From the NCBI GenBank assembly GCA_963764205.1, contig CAVXRN010000006.1, positions 806,001 through 870,000 of the forward strand: DNA of 64,000 nucleotides, read 5' to 3'. This DNA comes from Chersky-840 sp963764205 (GTDB lineage Bacteria; Actinomycetota; Acidimicrobiia; Acidimicrobiales; UBA8190). Of this stretch, positions 37,033-47,594 are shown in pieces. The position numbers and the translations under genes were made by a program. The first letter of the stretch is position 1. The number at the start of each line of letters is the position of its first letter. The notes under the pieces are model-generated. The model saw nothing but the letters and a program-made list of their open reading frames with translations. It had not been told where the DNA came from and did not search any database.

Positions 37033-38490
37033 ATGACAACCACAGCCACCGCCCCGACCACCAGCGACAACGGGCACCGCCCCGACGGGCGGGTGGTCGC
37101 CATCGCCGGGCCCGTGGTCGACGTCGAGTTCCCGCCGCACGCCCTGCCCGAGATCAACATGGCCGTCGAGATGGACCTCGACCTCGAGGGGGCCAAGGTC
37201 ACCGTCACCGCCGAGGTGGCCCAGCAGATCGGCGAGGGCCGCGTGCGCTGCGTCTGTCTGAAGGCGACCGACGGCCTGCACCGCGGCACCGCGGTGCGCA
37301 ACCTCGGTCACGGCCTGTCGGTGCCGGTCGGCGACGCCACGCTCGGGCACGTCTTCAACGTGCTGGGCGAAGCGCTCGACACCGACGACATCGGCGCGGT
37401 CGAGGACCGGTGGGAGATCCACCGCGACTCCCCGGCCTTCGACCAGCTCGAGCCCCGGGCGCTCATGTTCGAGACCGGCATCAAGGTGATCGACCTCCTC
37501 GAGCCCTACGTCCAGGGCGGGAAGATCGGGTTGTTCGGCGGCGCGGGGGTGGGCAAGACGGTGCTCATCCAGGAGATGATCAACCGCGTCGCCCTCAACC
37601 ACGGTGGTGTGTCGGTGTTCGCCGGGGTGGGGGAGCGCACCCGTGAGGGCACCGACCTCTGGCTCGAGATGCAGGAGTCCGGCGTCATCGAGAAAGCCGC
37701 CCTCGTCTACGGCCAGATGGACGAGCCGCCCGGTGTGCGCCTCCGGGTGGGCCTGGCCGCGCTCACCATGGCCGAGTACTTCCGGGACGTGAAGAACCAG
37801 GACGTGCTGCTGTTCATCGACAACATCTTCCGGTTCGTCCAGGCCGGCTCCGAGGTGTCGACGCTGCTCGGACGCATGCCCTCGGCCGTGGGCTACCAAC
37901 CCACGCTGGCCGACGAGATGGGAGAGCTCCAAGAGCGCATCACCTCGACGCGGGGACATTCCATCACATCGCTCCAGGCCGTCTACGTGCCCGCCGACGA
38001 CTACACCGACCCCGCACCGTTCACCACCTTCACCCATCTCGACGCCACCACCGAGCTGTCCCGGCAGATCGCGTCCCTCGGCATCTACCCCGCCGTCGAC
38101 CCCCTGGCGTCGACGTCGAACATCTTGGCCCCCGAGGTGGTGGGTGACCGGCACTACGACGTCGCCCGGAGGGTCCAGAGCGTGCTGCAGCGGTCGCGCG
38201 AGCTCCAGGACATCATCGCCATCCTCGGTCTCGACGAATTGTCCGAAGAGGACCGGCTCATCGTGAACCGGGCCCGCAAGATCCAGCGCTTCCTGTCGCA
38301 GCCCTTCAATGTGGGTGAGGTCTTCACCGGGTTGAAGGGCGTGACCGTGCCGATCGCCGAGACGGTGGAGTCGTTCGAGGTCCTGCTCAACGGCGACCTC
38401 GACGACGTGCCCGAGCAGGCGTTCCTGAACGTGGGTGGCGTCGAGTCGGTGCTCGAGAAGGCCCGCGCCCTCGAGGCCGGGACCGAGTAG
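37033..38490 (+). CDS. atpD: ATP synthase subunit beta
   Basis: 485 residues. Walker A is GGAGVGKTV, then GERTREGTDLW, DVLLFIDNIFRF, LQAVYVPADDYTDPAP and the DELSEED lever as LDELSEEDRLIV. Complete and unbroken, in contrast to atpA. 15 bases after atpG with GAAG-type binding site. Confidence 0.96.
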   Translation: MTTTATAPTTSDNGHRPDGRVVAIAGPVVDVEFPPHALPEINMAVEMDLDLEGAKVTVTAEVAQQIGEGRVRCVCLKATDGLHRGTAVRNLGHGLSVPVGDATLGHVFNVLGEALDTDDIGAVEDRWEIHRDSPAFDQLEPRALMFETGIKVIDLLEPYVQGGKIGLFGGAGVGKTVLIQEMINRVALNHGGVSVFAGVGERTREGTDLWLEMQESGVIEKAALVYGQMDEPPGVRLRVGLAALTMAEYFRDVKNQDVLLFIDNIFRFVQAGSEVSTLLGRMPSAVGYQPTLADEMGELQERITSTRGHSITSLQAVYVPADDYTDPAPFTTFTHLDATTELSRQIASLGIYPAVDPLASTSNILAPEVVGDRHYDVARRVQSVLQRSRELQDIIAILGLDELSEEDRLIVNRARKIQRFLSQPFNVGEVFTGLKGVTVPIAETVESFEVLLNGDLDDVPEQAFLNVGGVESVLEKARALEAGTE

Positions 38491-38498
38491 GTCAGCCC

Positions 38499-38960
38499 AT
38501 GCCCACCTTTGCCGCCAGCCTGCTCACCCCTGAACGCACCCTGGTCGAGGAAGAGGTCCAGGCGGTGTTCATGCGCACCGACGGGGGTGACGCCGCCTTC
38601 ATGCCCGGGCACACCCCGCTCATCGCGGCGGTGGTCCCCGGGATGATTCGTTTCCAGCACGAGGACGGGACCGAGGAGCGCGCCGCGGTACACGGTGGGT
38701 TCGTCCAGGTCGAACCGGACCACGTCAACGTGTTCGCGCCCGTGGCCGAGCGGGCGCAGGACATCGACGTCGACCGGGCCCGGCGCGCCCTCGATGCCGC
38801 CACCCAATTGGTGTCGGAGCTCGGCGGGGCCGGTGCCGGTGCGGGGGAGGGCGCCGAGGACACCGATGCCGTTCGCGCGCTGCACGAGGCCGAGGCGGCC
38901 CAACGCCGGGCCGAGATCCGACTCGAGGTGGCCGAGGCCACCGACTCGGTGGGGGCCTGA
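38499..38960 (+). CDS. atpC: ATP synthase subunit epsilon
   Basis: 153 residues. The N-terminal beta sandwich has LLTPERTLVEEEVQAVFMRT and MPGHTPLIAAVVPG. The C-terminal helical part is Ala/Glu-rich with a Gly insertion (GGAGAGAGEGAED). It ends the ATP synthase operon, convergent with a methyltransferase gene 33 bp away. Confidence 0.92.
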   Translation: MPTFAASLLTPERTLVEEEVQAVFMRTDGGDAAFMPGHTPLIAAVVPGMIRFQHEDGTEERAAVHGGFVQVEPDHVNVFAPVAERAQDIDVDRARRALDAATQLVSELGGAGAGAGEGAEDTDAVRALHEAEAAQRRAEIRLEVAEATDSVGA

Positions 38961-38993
38961 CCCGAAGCTGCAGGCCTGCCGGCGCAGGACCGG

Positions 38994-39805
38994 CTAGGGC
39001 CGGCGGGCCGACACCCGGTGCCGGGCCGCGAAGGGCACCATGAACGAGGGGTCGTCGAGCAGCTCGATCATGGCGTCGTAGCTGCTGACGTCGACGACGG
39101 CGCGCCCGAGCGCCTCCATGCGCGCCCCGTCGGTGACGATGGGACGAATCGTGGTGAGGGTCTGGCGCCAGAATGCCGCGGCCGGGGTGGCCCCGACGAG
39201 CAGGTCGTCGCGGACGTCGTCCTGGACGTCGGTGAAGCCGAGTGCCACCAGGCGCGCCGGGAGGGTGCGGGCCCAGGTCCACTGCCGGGCGAGGGGCAGC
39301 ATGACGTCGCAGAACGGCGCGGGAAGGTCGGTGTGCGCCGCGGCGCGCTCGGCCGGCTCGCCGTCGGTCTCCTCGAAGAGCACCACCGCACCGGGTGACA
39401 GCGCCGGCACGAGGTGCTCCACCACGGTGTCGGGGTCGTCGAGGTGCATGAGCACCGCCCGGGAGTGCACGAGATCGAAGCACGAAATTCCGAACGACAT
39501 GGTCATGAGGTCGTCCTCGAGCACCGTGACGTTGGGCCGCGTCCCGAGCTCCTCGAGCAACGCAGTGTCGCGGTCGATGGCGGTGACCGAACCACGGTCC
39601 CCCACGGCGTCGGACAACCAGCGCGCCACCGACCCCGCTCCGGCCCCGAGCTCCGCACAGCGCCAGCCCGGCGCGACGCCCAGGCGCTGGAGCTGCCTGA
39701 TGGTGGAGGCGTCGTGCAGTGTCTGGAGGGTTCCGAGCCGAGCCGCTTCCTCGGGGGCGGCGTTGCGCAGGGGATACCGGCTCGGTCCCGTGGTCAGTGC
39801 TCCAC
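38994..39805 (-). CDS. SAM-dependent methyltransferase, start disturbed
   Basis: About 265 residues. Motif I is WRCAELGAGAGSVARWLSD, then VTAIDRDTALLEELG, CFDLVHSRAVLMHL and GAVVLFEETDG; class I small-molecule type. In its frame there is no ATG/GTG/TTG between the glpX stop (39822) and motif I except GTG 39629, which would remove motif I. A GTG at 39805 in another frame followed by one missing base (CACTGACC for CACCTGACC) would repair it. The substrate is unknown. Confidence 0.7.
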
Positions 39806-39821
39806 CCCGCCGTTCACCGCG

Positions 39822-40817
39822 TCAACCGAATTCGACCTGGCTGTACTCGCGCAATTTGTGCAACGCGTGGCGTGCGCTCACGAACCGCACCGTCCCCGAC
39901 TGCGAGCGCATGACGAGGGACTGGGTGTTGACGCCGTAGTCGGCGTAGCGCACGCCCTGGAGGAGCTCGCCGTCGGTCACGGCGGTGGCGGCGAAGAAGC
40001 AGTTGTCGCCTTTCACCAGGTCGTCGGTGGTGAGCACCGAGTCGAGGTCGTAGCCCGCCGCGATGGCGGCGGCGCGTTCGTCCTCATCGCGGGCGAAGAG
40101 CCGGCCCTGGATCTCTCCGCCCATGCACTTGAGCGCGGCGGCGGCGATGACGCCTTCGGGCGTGCCCCCGATGCCGTAGAGCACGTCGACCCCGGACTCG
40201 GGCCACGCCACCGAGATGGCGCCGGCCACGTCGCCGTCGGAGATCAACTTGATCCGGGCCCCACTGGAGCGCACCTCGTCGATGAGCGCCGCGTGGCGGG
40301 GCCGGTCGAGGATGACGACGGTCACGTCGCGCAGGGACTTGGAGAGCGCTTTGGCCACGGCCTCGAGGTTCTCGGTGGGCGAGCGCCGTACGTCGACCGA
40401 CCCGACCGCCTTGGGGCCCACCGCCAGCTTCTCCATGTAGACGCACGGGCCCGGGTTGAACATGGTGCCCCGGTCCGAGACGGCAATGACGGCCAGGGCC
40501 CCACCGCGCCCCAGCGACGTCAGGTTGGTGCCGTCGATGGGGTCGACCGCGATGTCGGTGGGCGGAGGTGAGCCGTCGCCGATGCGCTCACCGTTGTAGA
40601 GCATGGGCGCGTGGTCCTTTTCGCCTTCGCCGATCACCACCACGCCGTCCATGGCCACGGTCTGCAGCACGACGCGCATGGCTTGCACCGCGGCGCCGTC
40701 GGCCCCCTCTTTGTCGCCGCGGCCCATCCACCGGCCCGCGGCCATCGCCGCGGCCTCGGTGACACGGACGAGCTCCATGGCGAGGTTGCGATCCGGTGCG
40801 CGGGGGTTGGGCGCCAC
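39822..40817 (-). CDS. glpX: class II fructose-1,6-bisphosphatase
   Basis: 331 residues from GTG 40817. Markers are NLAMELVRVTEAAAMAAGRW, VVIGEGEKDHAPML, AVDPIDGTNLTSLG (metal/phosphate site), YMEKLAVGP, SDGDVAGAIS and GIGGTPEGVIAAAALKC. It drives gluconeogenesis and is the only FBPase type in many actinobacteria. Divergent from murA. Confidence 0.95.
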   Translation of the reverse strand: MAPNPRAPDRNLAMELVRVTEAAAMAAGRWMGRGDKEGADGAAVQAMRVVLQTVAMDGVVVIGEGEKDHAPMLYNGERIGDGSPPPTDIAVDPIDGTNLTSLGRGGALAVIAVSDRGTMFNPGPCVYMEKLAVGPKAVGSVDVRRSPTENLEAVAKALSKSLRDVTVVILDRPRHAALIDEVRSSGARIKLISDGDVAGAISVAWPESGVDVLYGIGGTPEGVIAAAALKCMGGEIQGRLFARDEDERAAAIAAGYDLDSVLTTDDLVKGDNCFFAATAVTDGELLQGVRYADYGVNTQSLVMRSQSGTVRFVSARHALHKLREYSQVEFG

Positions 40818-41124
40818 GTCTCGACCATAACGCGCTCTGCGCGCGCGGGCGGCCCAGTCCACCCATCCGCCTCGGAACACCGGCTCCCGCCGTGTGCTAC
40901 GGCCCGGCTGGTCACGACACGGACCCCGGAATGCGCCGGGAGGGCCGTTAGGCTGGAGCGATGGACACCCCGCCTCACGAGGGCCGAGGCGCCCGCCGGG
41001 CGCGGAGGCGAGATGCCTACGACGCCTCGGCCCCGCAGGACGCCGTGGGCGAGATGGTAGGAGCCCCGGAGTCGGTGTTGGGGCGCCGGGCCGAGAGCCC
41101 GGTCGTCTGATCAGGTCGGGCGCG
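40818..41124. other. divergent region between glpX and murA
   Basis: The 307-bp gap holds one possible small gene at 40961-41110 (listed separately). No clear promoter pair could be fixed. Confidence 0.3.
40961..41110 (+). CDS. possible 49-residue hypothetical protein
   Basis: ATG 40961 after GGCTGGAGC; the frame reads MDTPPHEGRGARRARRRDAY and ends at TGA 41110, 14 bases before murA. No family is recognised, composition is ordinary, and it may be non-coding. Confidence 0.3.
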   Translation: MDTPPHEGRGARRARRRDAYDASAPQDAVGEMVGAPESVLGRRAESPVV

Positions 41125-42413
41125 GTGCAACGATTCGTGGTGCGACCGGGCGAGCCGCTGCACGGGACGGTGCGCGCCGGTGGGGCCAAGAACTCCGCCC
41201 TCAAGCTCATGGCGGCGTGCCTCTTGGCCGAGGGCCGCCACGTGCTCACCGGCGTGCCGCGCATCGTCGACGTCGAGATCATGGCCGAGGTCCTCGCCGC
41301 CATTGGCGCACAGGTGGCGCGCGCCCCGACCGGGCCGGAGGTGAGCCCGGCGACCTCGTGGTCGACACGCCGGCCACGCTCGTCCCCGAGGCGCCCTACG
41401 AGCTGGTGGAGAAGATGCGTGCCTCGGTCGTCGTCCTCGGGCCCCTGTTGGCCCGCACGGGGATGGCCAGTGTGTCGCTGCCGGGGGGCGACGACTTCGG
41501 CAACCGGCCCATCGACATCCACCTCCACGGCCTCTCGACGTTGGGGGCGGTGTTCCAGACGGTGCACGGCAACATCGAGGGCCGCGTGCCCGGTGGGCGC
41601 GACGGCCGGCTCGTGGGCCAGCGCATCGTCTTCGAGTACCCCAGCCACACCGCCACCGACAACGTCCTCATGGCGGCGGTCCTGGCCAAGGGGACCACCG
41701 TCATCGAGAACGCGGCACGCGAGCCCGAGATCTCGGACCTCGCTGACTTCCTCACGCACATGGGCGCGCGCATCCGGGGGGCGGGCACGTCGCACATCGA
41801 GGTGGACGGCGTGGAAGAGCTCCACCCCGCGGCCGAGGCGCATCGCGTCATCCCCGACCGGGTCGTGGCGGCAACCATGTTGTCGGCGGTCGCCATGGCC
41901 GGCGGCGACATCGTCATCGAGGACGGCCGTCCCGACCACATGGACATGGTGCTGCGCAAGATGGGGGAGATCGGGGTCACGGTTACCCAGAGGCCCGAGG
42001 GGATGGGGGCGACGGCGACCGGGCGGCTCCACAGCGTCGACGTGGCCACCCTCCCGTACCCGGGGGTGGCGACCGACTACAAGCCGTTCCTGGTGACGAT
42101 GTTGAGCGTGGCCGACGGGGTCGGGATCGTCACCGAGAACCTCTTCTCGGGACGCTTCCGCTACGTCGACGAGCTGCGGCGCATGGGTGCGGACATCCGC
42201 ACCGAGGGCCACCACGCCGTGGTGCGCGGCGTACGACGGTTGTCGGGAGCCCCGGTGCGCGCCCCGGACCTCCGGGCCGGTGCCGCGCTGGTCCTGGCCG
42301 GGATGACGGCGGAGGGCGAGACCGTGGTGTCCAATGCCGAGCACATCGACCGTGGCTACGAGGACCTCGCGGCGACGCTCAGCTCGTTGGGCGCGGACGT
42401 CACCCGCGCCTGA
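41125..42413 (+). CDS. murA: UDP-GlcNAc enolpyruvyl transferase, one frame break
   Basis: About 430 residues from GTG 41125. First committed step of peptidoglycan synthesis. Markers are GTVRAGGAKNSALKLMA, ASVVVLGPLLAR, LPGGDDFGNRPIDIHLHGL and ATDYKPFLVTMLSVADG. The active-site Cys of most MurA is Asp123 here (PGGD for PGGC), as in mycobacteria, which is known to give fosfomycin resistance. One base is missing near 41352 (AGCCCGGCG for AGCCCGGGCG). Confidence 0.93.
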
Positions 42414-42449
42414 CCCCGAGCCGACCCGCCTACGCTCCGTGCCACTGTC

Positions 42450-43466
42450 ATGACCCCTGCCCTCACCTCCCCCTCCGAGCCCGCTCGCCGGGCGCGGGTC
42501 ACCGACCCCGGGACGCTGTTCGAGGCGGCGGGCCGGGGTGACCGGGTGGCCCTGGCCCGGTTGCTGACCCTGGTCGAGAGTGGCGGCAGCGCCAGCCGGG
42601 CCGTCGCCGCATTGGCGTACCGCACTCCGGGCGAGGCGCGCACCGTGGGCGTCACCGGTCCCCCGGGAGCGGGGAAGTCGACGCTCGTCGACCGCCTCAT
42701 CACCACGGCGCGCGGCGCAGGCGTGGCGCAGCTCGGCGTGCTCGCGGTCGACCCGTCGTCGCCGTTCACCGGCGGTGCCATCCTGGGTGACCGCGTGCGC
42801 ATGCAGGACCACGCGCTCGACCCCGGTGTCTTCATCCGGTCCATGGCGTCGCGGGGCCATCTCGGGGGGTTGGCCGTCGCCGTCCCCGAGGCGATCCGGG
42901 TGCTCGCCGCGGTCGGCTTCCCGTTCGTGCTCATCGAGACCGTGGGCGTCGGGCAGGTCGAGGTCGAAGTGGCCGGGGCGACCGACACGACCGTCGTCGT
43001 GCTCAATCCCAAGTGGGGCGACGCCGTCCAGGCGAACAAGGCCGGGCTCCTCGAGACGGCCGACATCTTCGTGATCAACAAGGCCGACCGCCCCGGGGCC
43101 CGAGAGACGCGCCGCGACCTCGAGCAGATGCTCGACCTCACCGTCCTGGGGGACTGGCGACCCCCTGTGGTCGAGACCACGGCCTCCACCGGCGACGGTG
43201 TGGACGCGCTGTGGGAGGAGTTGGCGCGCCACGAGCGGCACCTGGCCGAGGACGGCGGCCTGCGCCGTCGGCGCACGGCGCGCCTGGAGCGGGAGTTCCG
43301 GGTCGTGGTGGCCGCCCGCATCCAGAGCGAGGTGGACCGGCTCGGGACCTCCGGGGAGTTCGCCGGGTTGGCGCACGAGGTGGCCGAGCACCGCCTCGAC
43401 CCCTACGACGCGGCGCAACGCCTGCTCGACGGTGTCGTCGGCCCGACGGCCCCCCCGTCACACTGA
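42450..43466 (+). CDS. meaB: MeaB/ArgK-type GTPase
   Basis: 338 residues. The G domain has GVTGPPGAGKSTLVDRL, AVDPSSPFTGGAILGDRVRM, HLGGLAV, VETVGVGQ-type IETVGVGQVEVEV and INKADRPGA. It is the chaperone that loads and protects B12-dependent methylmalonyl-CoA mutase. The mutase genes are not in the window. The start is followed by 20 disordered residues. Confidence 0.92.
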   Translation: MTPALTSPSEPARRARVTDPGTLFEAAGRGDRVALARLLTLVESGGSASRAVAALAYRTPGEARTVGVTGPPGAGKSTLVDRLITTARGAGVAQLGVLAVDPSSPFTGGAILGDRVRMQDHALDPGVFIRSMASRGHLGGLAVAVPEAIRVLAAVGFPFVLIETVGVGQVEVEVAGATDTTVVVLNPKWGDAVQANKAGLLETADIFVINKADRPGARETRRDLEQMLDLTVLGDWRPPVVETTASTGDGVDALWEELARHERHLAEDGGLRRRRTARLEREFRVVVAARIQSEVDRLGTSGEFAGLAHEVAEHRLDPYDAAQRLLDGVVGPTAPPSH

Positions 43467-43526
43467 GCGGCCCCGGCCGAGCCGTGATGGCACGCCGTCG
43501 CGGGTGCGGTCGGGTACGGTGCGCGC

Positions 43527-44330
43527 ATGGTCGCCTCCGGTCCCGCGTCGTCTGGGCCCGACGGGACGGTGGTGATCGACCGGCGCGGTGACGGCGTGGC
43601 GCTCGTGACGCTCGAGCGGCCCAAGATGAACGCGTTGTCGGTGGTATTCCTGGGACAGTTCCGCGACGCCGTCGACGAGCTGGCGTCGGACCCGCCCGGC
43701 GCGGTCGTGCTGTGGGGTGGTCCCCGCATCTTCGCGGCGGGGGCCGACGTGGCCGAGTTCGCCCAGCCCGGCGCGGCGCAGCGCATCGCCGATGCCTTCC
43801 ACGGCGTCACGCGGCGGCTGGCCGCCTTGCCCCGGGTCACGATCGCGGCCATCACGGGTTACGCACTGGGCGGCGGGCTCGAGCTCGCCCTGGCGTGTGA
43901 CCTGCGGGTGGTGTCGGACAGCGCCCGCCTCGGGCAACCCGAGATCCTCCTCGGCATCGTCCCCGGCGGCGGTGCGACGCAACGTCTCCCCCGACTCGTG
44001 GGGGTGAGCCGGGCCAAGGACCTGATCTTCACCGGCCGCCAGGTGGCCGCCGACGAAGCGCTGCGCATGGGCCTGGTGGACCGGGTCGTGGCACGGGACG
44101 ACGTCCTCGACGAGGCGCTGTCGCTGGCGGCGGGCCTGGCGTCGGGCCCGCTGGTCGCGTTGGCGGCGGCCAAGGCGGCGATCGACGACGGCCTCGAGGG
44201 GTCGCTCGATGCCGGCCTCGAGCTGGAGGTGGCGTCGTTCGTGGAGGTGGCGCGCACCGAGGACGCCGGTCGGGGCGTCACGTCGTTTCTCGAGCACGGG
44301 CCGGGCCAGGCCCGGTTCGTCGGACGCTGA
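43527..44330 (+). CDS. enoyl-CoA hydratase/isomerase
   Basis: 267 residues of the crotonase family. Oxyanion-hole segments are RIFAAGADVAEF and ALGGGLELALACDLRV; then LGQPEILLGIVPGGGATQRL (catalytic Glu region) and the C-terminal helices. It hydrates trans-2-enoyl-CoA in fatty-acid or amino-acid catabolism. Next to meaB, which fits propionyl/branched-chain acyl-CoA use (inference). Confidence 0.88.
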   Translation: MVASGPASSGPDGTVVIDRRGDGVALVTLERPKMNALSVVFLGQFRDAVDELASDPPGAVVLWGGPRIFAAGADVAEFAQPGAAQRIADAFHGVTRRLAALPRVTIAAITGYALGGGLELALACDLRVVSDSARLGQPEILLGIVPGGGATQRLPRLVGVSRAKDLIFTGRQVAADEALRMGLVDRVVARDDVLDEALSLAAGLASGPLVALAAAKAAIDDGLEGSLDAGLELEVASFVEVARTEDAGRGVTSFLEHGPGQARFVGR

Positions 44331-44340
44331 AGGCCGCGCC

Positions 44341-46216
44341 GTGAGCGTGTCGCGCCCCGCCAAGTCACCGCGTGTCCGCGGCGCCACCGGCGCGCCCGCC
44401 GCGGCCCGCCGCGCCGGAGGCGCCCGGCTCCCGGGCATCCGCCCCACCGCGCTCCCCGCCAAGGGAGGGGCCGACTGGTACCGGCGGGGTGTGTTCTACG
44501 AAGTGCTCACCCGCGGCTTCTTCGACTCCAACGACGACGGCATCGGCGACCTCACGGGGTTGCGGGCCAAGCTCGACTATCTGGAGTGGCTCGGCGTCGA
44601 CTGCCTGTGGCTGTTGCCGTTCTACCCCTCGCCCATGCGCGACGGCGGGTACGACATCAGTGACTTCTTCACCGTGCACGCCGACCTCGGGTTCCTCGAC
44701 GACCTCGTCGAGTTCCTCGACGACGCTCACCGGCGCGGCATCCGCGTCATCGCCGATCTGGTGATGAACCACACGAGCGACCAGCACCCGTGGTTCGTCG
44801 AGTCGCGCTCGTCGCGTGACAATCCCAAGGCGGACTGGTACGTCTGGAACGACGACGACCAGCGCTGGCCCGAGGCGCGCGTGGTCTTCGTCGACGTCGA
44901 GACGTCGAACTGGACGTGGGATCAGACCCGCCAGCAGTACTACTGGCACCGTTTCTATTCGCATCAGCCCGACCTCAACTACGAGAACCCCGCCGTGGTC
45001 GAGGCGATGTTCGGCGTCGTGCGCTTCTGGCTCGACCTCGGGCTCGACGGGTTCCGACTCGATGCCGTGCCCTACCTGTTCCAGCGCGACGGGAGCACGG
45101 GCGAGAACCTGCCCGAGACCCACGCGCTGCTGCGCCAGCTGCGCAAGGAGGTCGACGCGGCCCATCCGAACCGGGTGCTGCTGGCCGAGGCCAACCAGTG
45201 GCCGGCGGACCTCGTCGACTACTTCGGCAACGGCGACGAGTGTCACATGTGCTTCCACTTCCCGCTGATGCCGCGGTTGTTCATGGCGGTGCGTCGCGAG
45301 CAGCGCTTCCCGGTCACCGAGATCCTGGCCCAGACGCCGGAGATCCCCGACAACTGCCAGTGGGCCATCTTCCTGCGCAACCACGACGAGCTCACGCTCG
45401 AGAAGGTGACCGAGGAAGAACGCGACTACATGGTGGCGGAGTACGTGAAGGACCCACGTATGCGCCGGCACATGGGGATCGGGCGCCGTCTGGCGCCGCT
45501 GCTCGACGGTGACCGCCGGCTGGCCGAGCTGTTGCACGCCGTGCTGTTCTCACTGCCGGGCAGCCCGGTCATCTACTACGGCGACGAGATCCTGATGGGC
45601 GACAACGTCTACCTCGGTGACCGCGACTCGGTGCGGACGCCGATGCAGTGGAGCCCCGACCGCAACGGTGGGTTCAGCCGTGCCGACTTCGCCCAGCTCT
45701 ACCTGCCGCCGCTCATGGACCCCGTCTACGGGTTCGAGGCCGTGAACGTCGAAGCGCACCGGCGCAATCCCAGCTCGCACCTGCACTGGCTGCGCAACCT
45801 CCTCCAGACCCGCAAGCAGTTCCCGGTCTTCGGGACCGGGGCGTTCGACCTGGTGCCGTGTGCCAACCCGTCGATCCTCGCCTACGTCCGCAGCCCACGC
45901 CCCGACCCCGACGCGCCGGCGGCAGCGTCCGCGGCGGGCGGGACGGGGCCGTCGAGGGGCGGGGCGCGGTGGCGCCGGCGCCGACAATCCCGTGCTGTGC
46001 GTGCACAACCTCAGCCGGTTCGCCCAGCCTGCGGAGCTGGACATCGCCCGGTGGGCCAACCGCAATCCCGTCGAGCTGCTCGGGCGGATACCGTTCCCGC
46101 CGGTGGGGAACGGTGCCTACAGCGTGACCCTGGGGCCCTACGGGTTCTACTGGTTCGAGCTCACCGGCGACGGCGGCGAGGGGCCCGAGGCTTCGGCGAG
46201 CGGGGACCTCCCGTGA
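44341..46216 (+). CDS. treS: trehalose synthase (GH13), one frame break
   Basis: About 624 residues from GTG 44341. It isomerises maltose and trehalose. Markers are RRGVFYEVLTRGFFDSNDDG, ADLVMNHTSDQHPWF, DGFRLDAVPYLF (nucleophile Asp), LLAEANQWPADL (acid Glu) and FLRNHDELTLE. One extra base near 45967 breaks the frame; the C-terminal domain continues as DNPVLCVHNLSRFAQPAELD. The stop overlaps the Mak GTG. Together with Mak it opens the GlgE route to alpha-glucan. Confidence 0.92.
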
Positions 46217-47594
46217 CGCCGTCGGAGGCGGGGGTGGTCGGTGTGTCGGACTCGGCCCGCGCCGCGTTGGCCGAGCTCGTGGCCGCCTACGCCGCGCGCC
46301 GGTCGGGATGGCACGTCGGCGGCGGTGACGGCGACGGCGGTGACGAAGGCTCCCCGACCGCGGTGGCGCGGGTGCTCGACGCCGAGGTCCTGGGCTCGGG
46401 TCGGCCCGGCATCGTCGACGTGGTGGCGGAGCTGGGGGAGCGGTTCGTGCACGTCCCCTTCGGGCTGCGCGACCCCGGGCGAAGAGACGCGCTTCATCCC
46501 CGACGGCGACGACGCCGTGCTCGGGTCGCTCGTCGACGACGACGGGGCGGCGATGGTGTTCGACGCCACGCGCGACGCCGTAGGTGGCGGCCATGCTGCT
46601 CGAGCACGTGTCGGGAGAGGCCGTCGAGACCGCACTGGTGCGTCATCTGCGCGACGACGAGGGGTCGGTCACCCTCGCCATGGAGGACCGCATCGCGTTC
46701 ACCGTGTTCAACGAGGTGGTCGACGGCCCGCGGCCCGACCTCGAGCTCTTCCTGGCGCTCGACGAGGTGGGCTTCAACCACCTCGCCGCGCCGTTGGCGG
46801 TGTGGCGCCGGGCCGGGCGTGACCTCGGGGTGGTCCAGGAGTACCTGGCCGGTGCGTCGTCGGGCTACGCGCTGGCGCTCACGTCGGTGCGCGACCTGTA
46901 CGCCTCGGGCGGGCCCCCCGAGCTGGCCGGGGGCGACTTCGGCGCCGAGGCGCACCGGCTCGGGACGATGTCGGCGCGCATGCATCTGGGCCTGGACAAG
47001 GCGTTCGGTCGTCGCCCCGGTGACGTCGGAGAGTGGGCGGTGGGGATCGAAGCGGCGCTCGCGCCGTTGTCGCCGCATGTGCTCGAGCGGCCCGACGTCG
47101 AGCAGCTGCTGGCCGAGCTGCGGGCGCTGCAGGTGCCGTCGCAGGCCATCAGGACCCACGGTGACTTCCATCTGGGGAGGACGTGTCGGACCGAGCAGGG
47201 GTGGTACGTCGTCGACTTCGCCACCGGGGGCCGGCCCGCCTCGATGGCGGGGGCCGTGGCCGACAGCGACGGCGGGCCGATCTACCGCTCCCCGTTGGCG
47301 GACGTGGCGGACATGCTGTGGTCGCTCGATCAGGTGGCGACGACCGCGGCGGACGAGCGCGACCCGTCGGGCCGCGACGGGCTGAGCGAGCTCGCCGACG
47401 CCTGGGTGGCCCGCAACCGTCGGGCGTTTCTCGCCGGCTACCTCGGCGTCCCGGGCATCAGCGGCCTCGTCCCCCCCGGGCGCGAGGCGCTGCGCGTCCT
47501 GACGGCGTGCTTCGAGCTCGTGCGGGCCGCGGTCCACCAGGCCCGTCAGCCGCGAGACCTGACACGATGCCGTCCATGCGCATCGGGATCTTGA
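46213..47594 (+). CDS. mak: maltokinase, two frame breaks
   Basis: About 460 residues. ATP-dependent maltose kinase with an aminoglycoside-phosphotransferase-like fold. Markers are RFIPDGDDAVLGSL, HGDFHLGRTCR (catalytic loop) and YVVDFATGG (metal Asp). The extra G near 46481 (CCCGGGCG for CCCGGCG) and extra T near 46582 (GCCGTAGGTG for GCCGAGGTG) each shift the frame once. Coupled to treS by GTGA. The end overlaps the PFK start. Confidence 0.88.

Noticed and set aside
38945..39000. A terminator between atpC and the methyltransferase
   Set aside because: Some GC-rich inverted pieces exist, but no clean stem or T tract could be fixed.
39822..43418. A minus-strand open frame of nearly 1,200 codons
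   Set aside because: Only the last part (from 40817) is glpX; the rest is antisense to murA and meaB and is rich in Arg, Gly and His, a usual shadow in GC-rich DNA.
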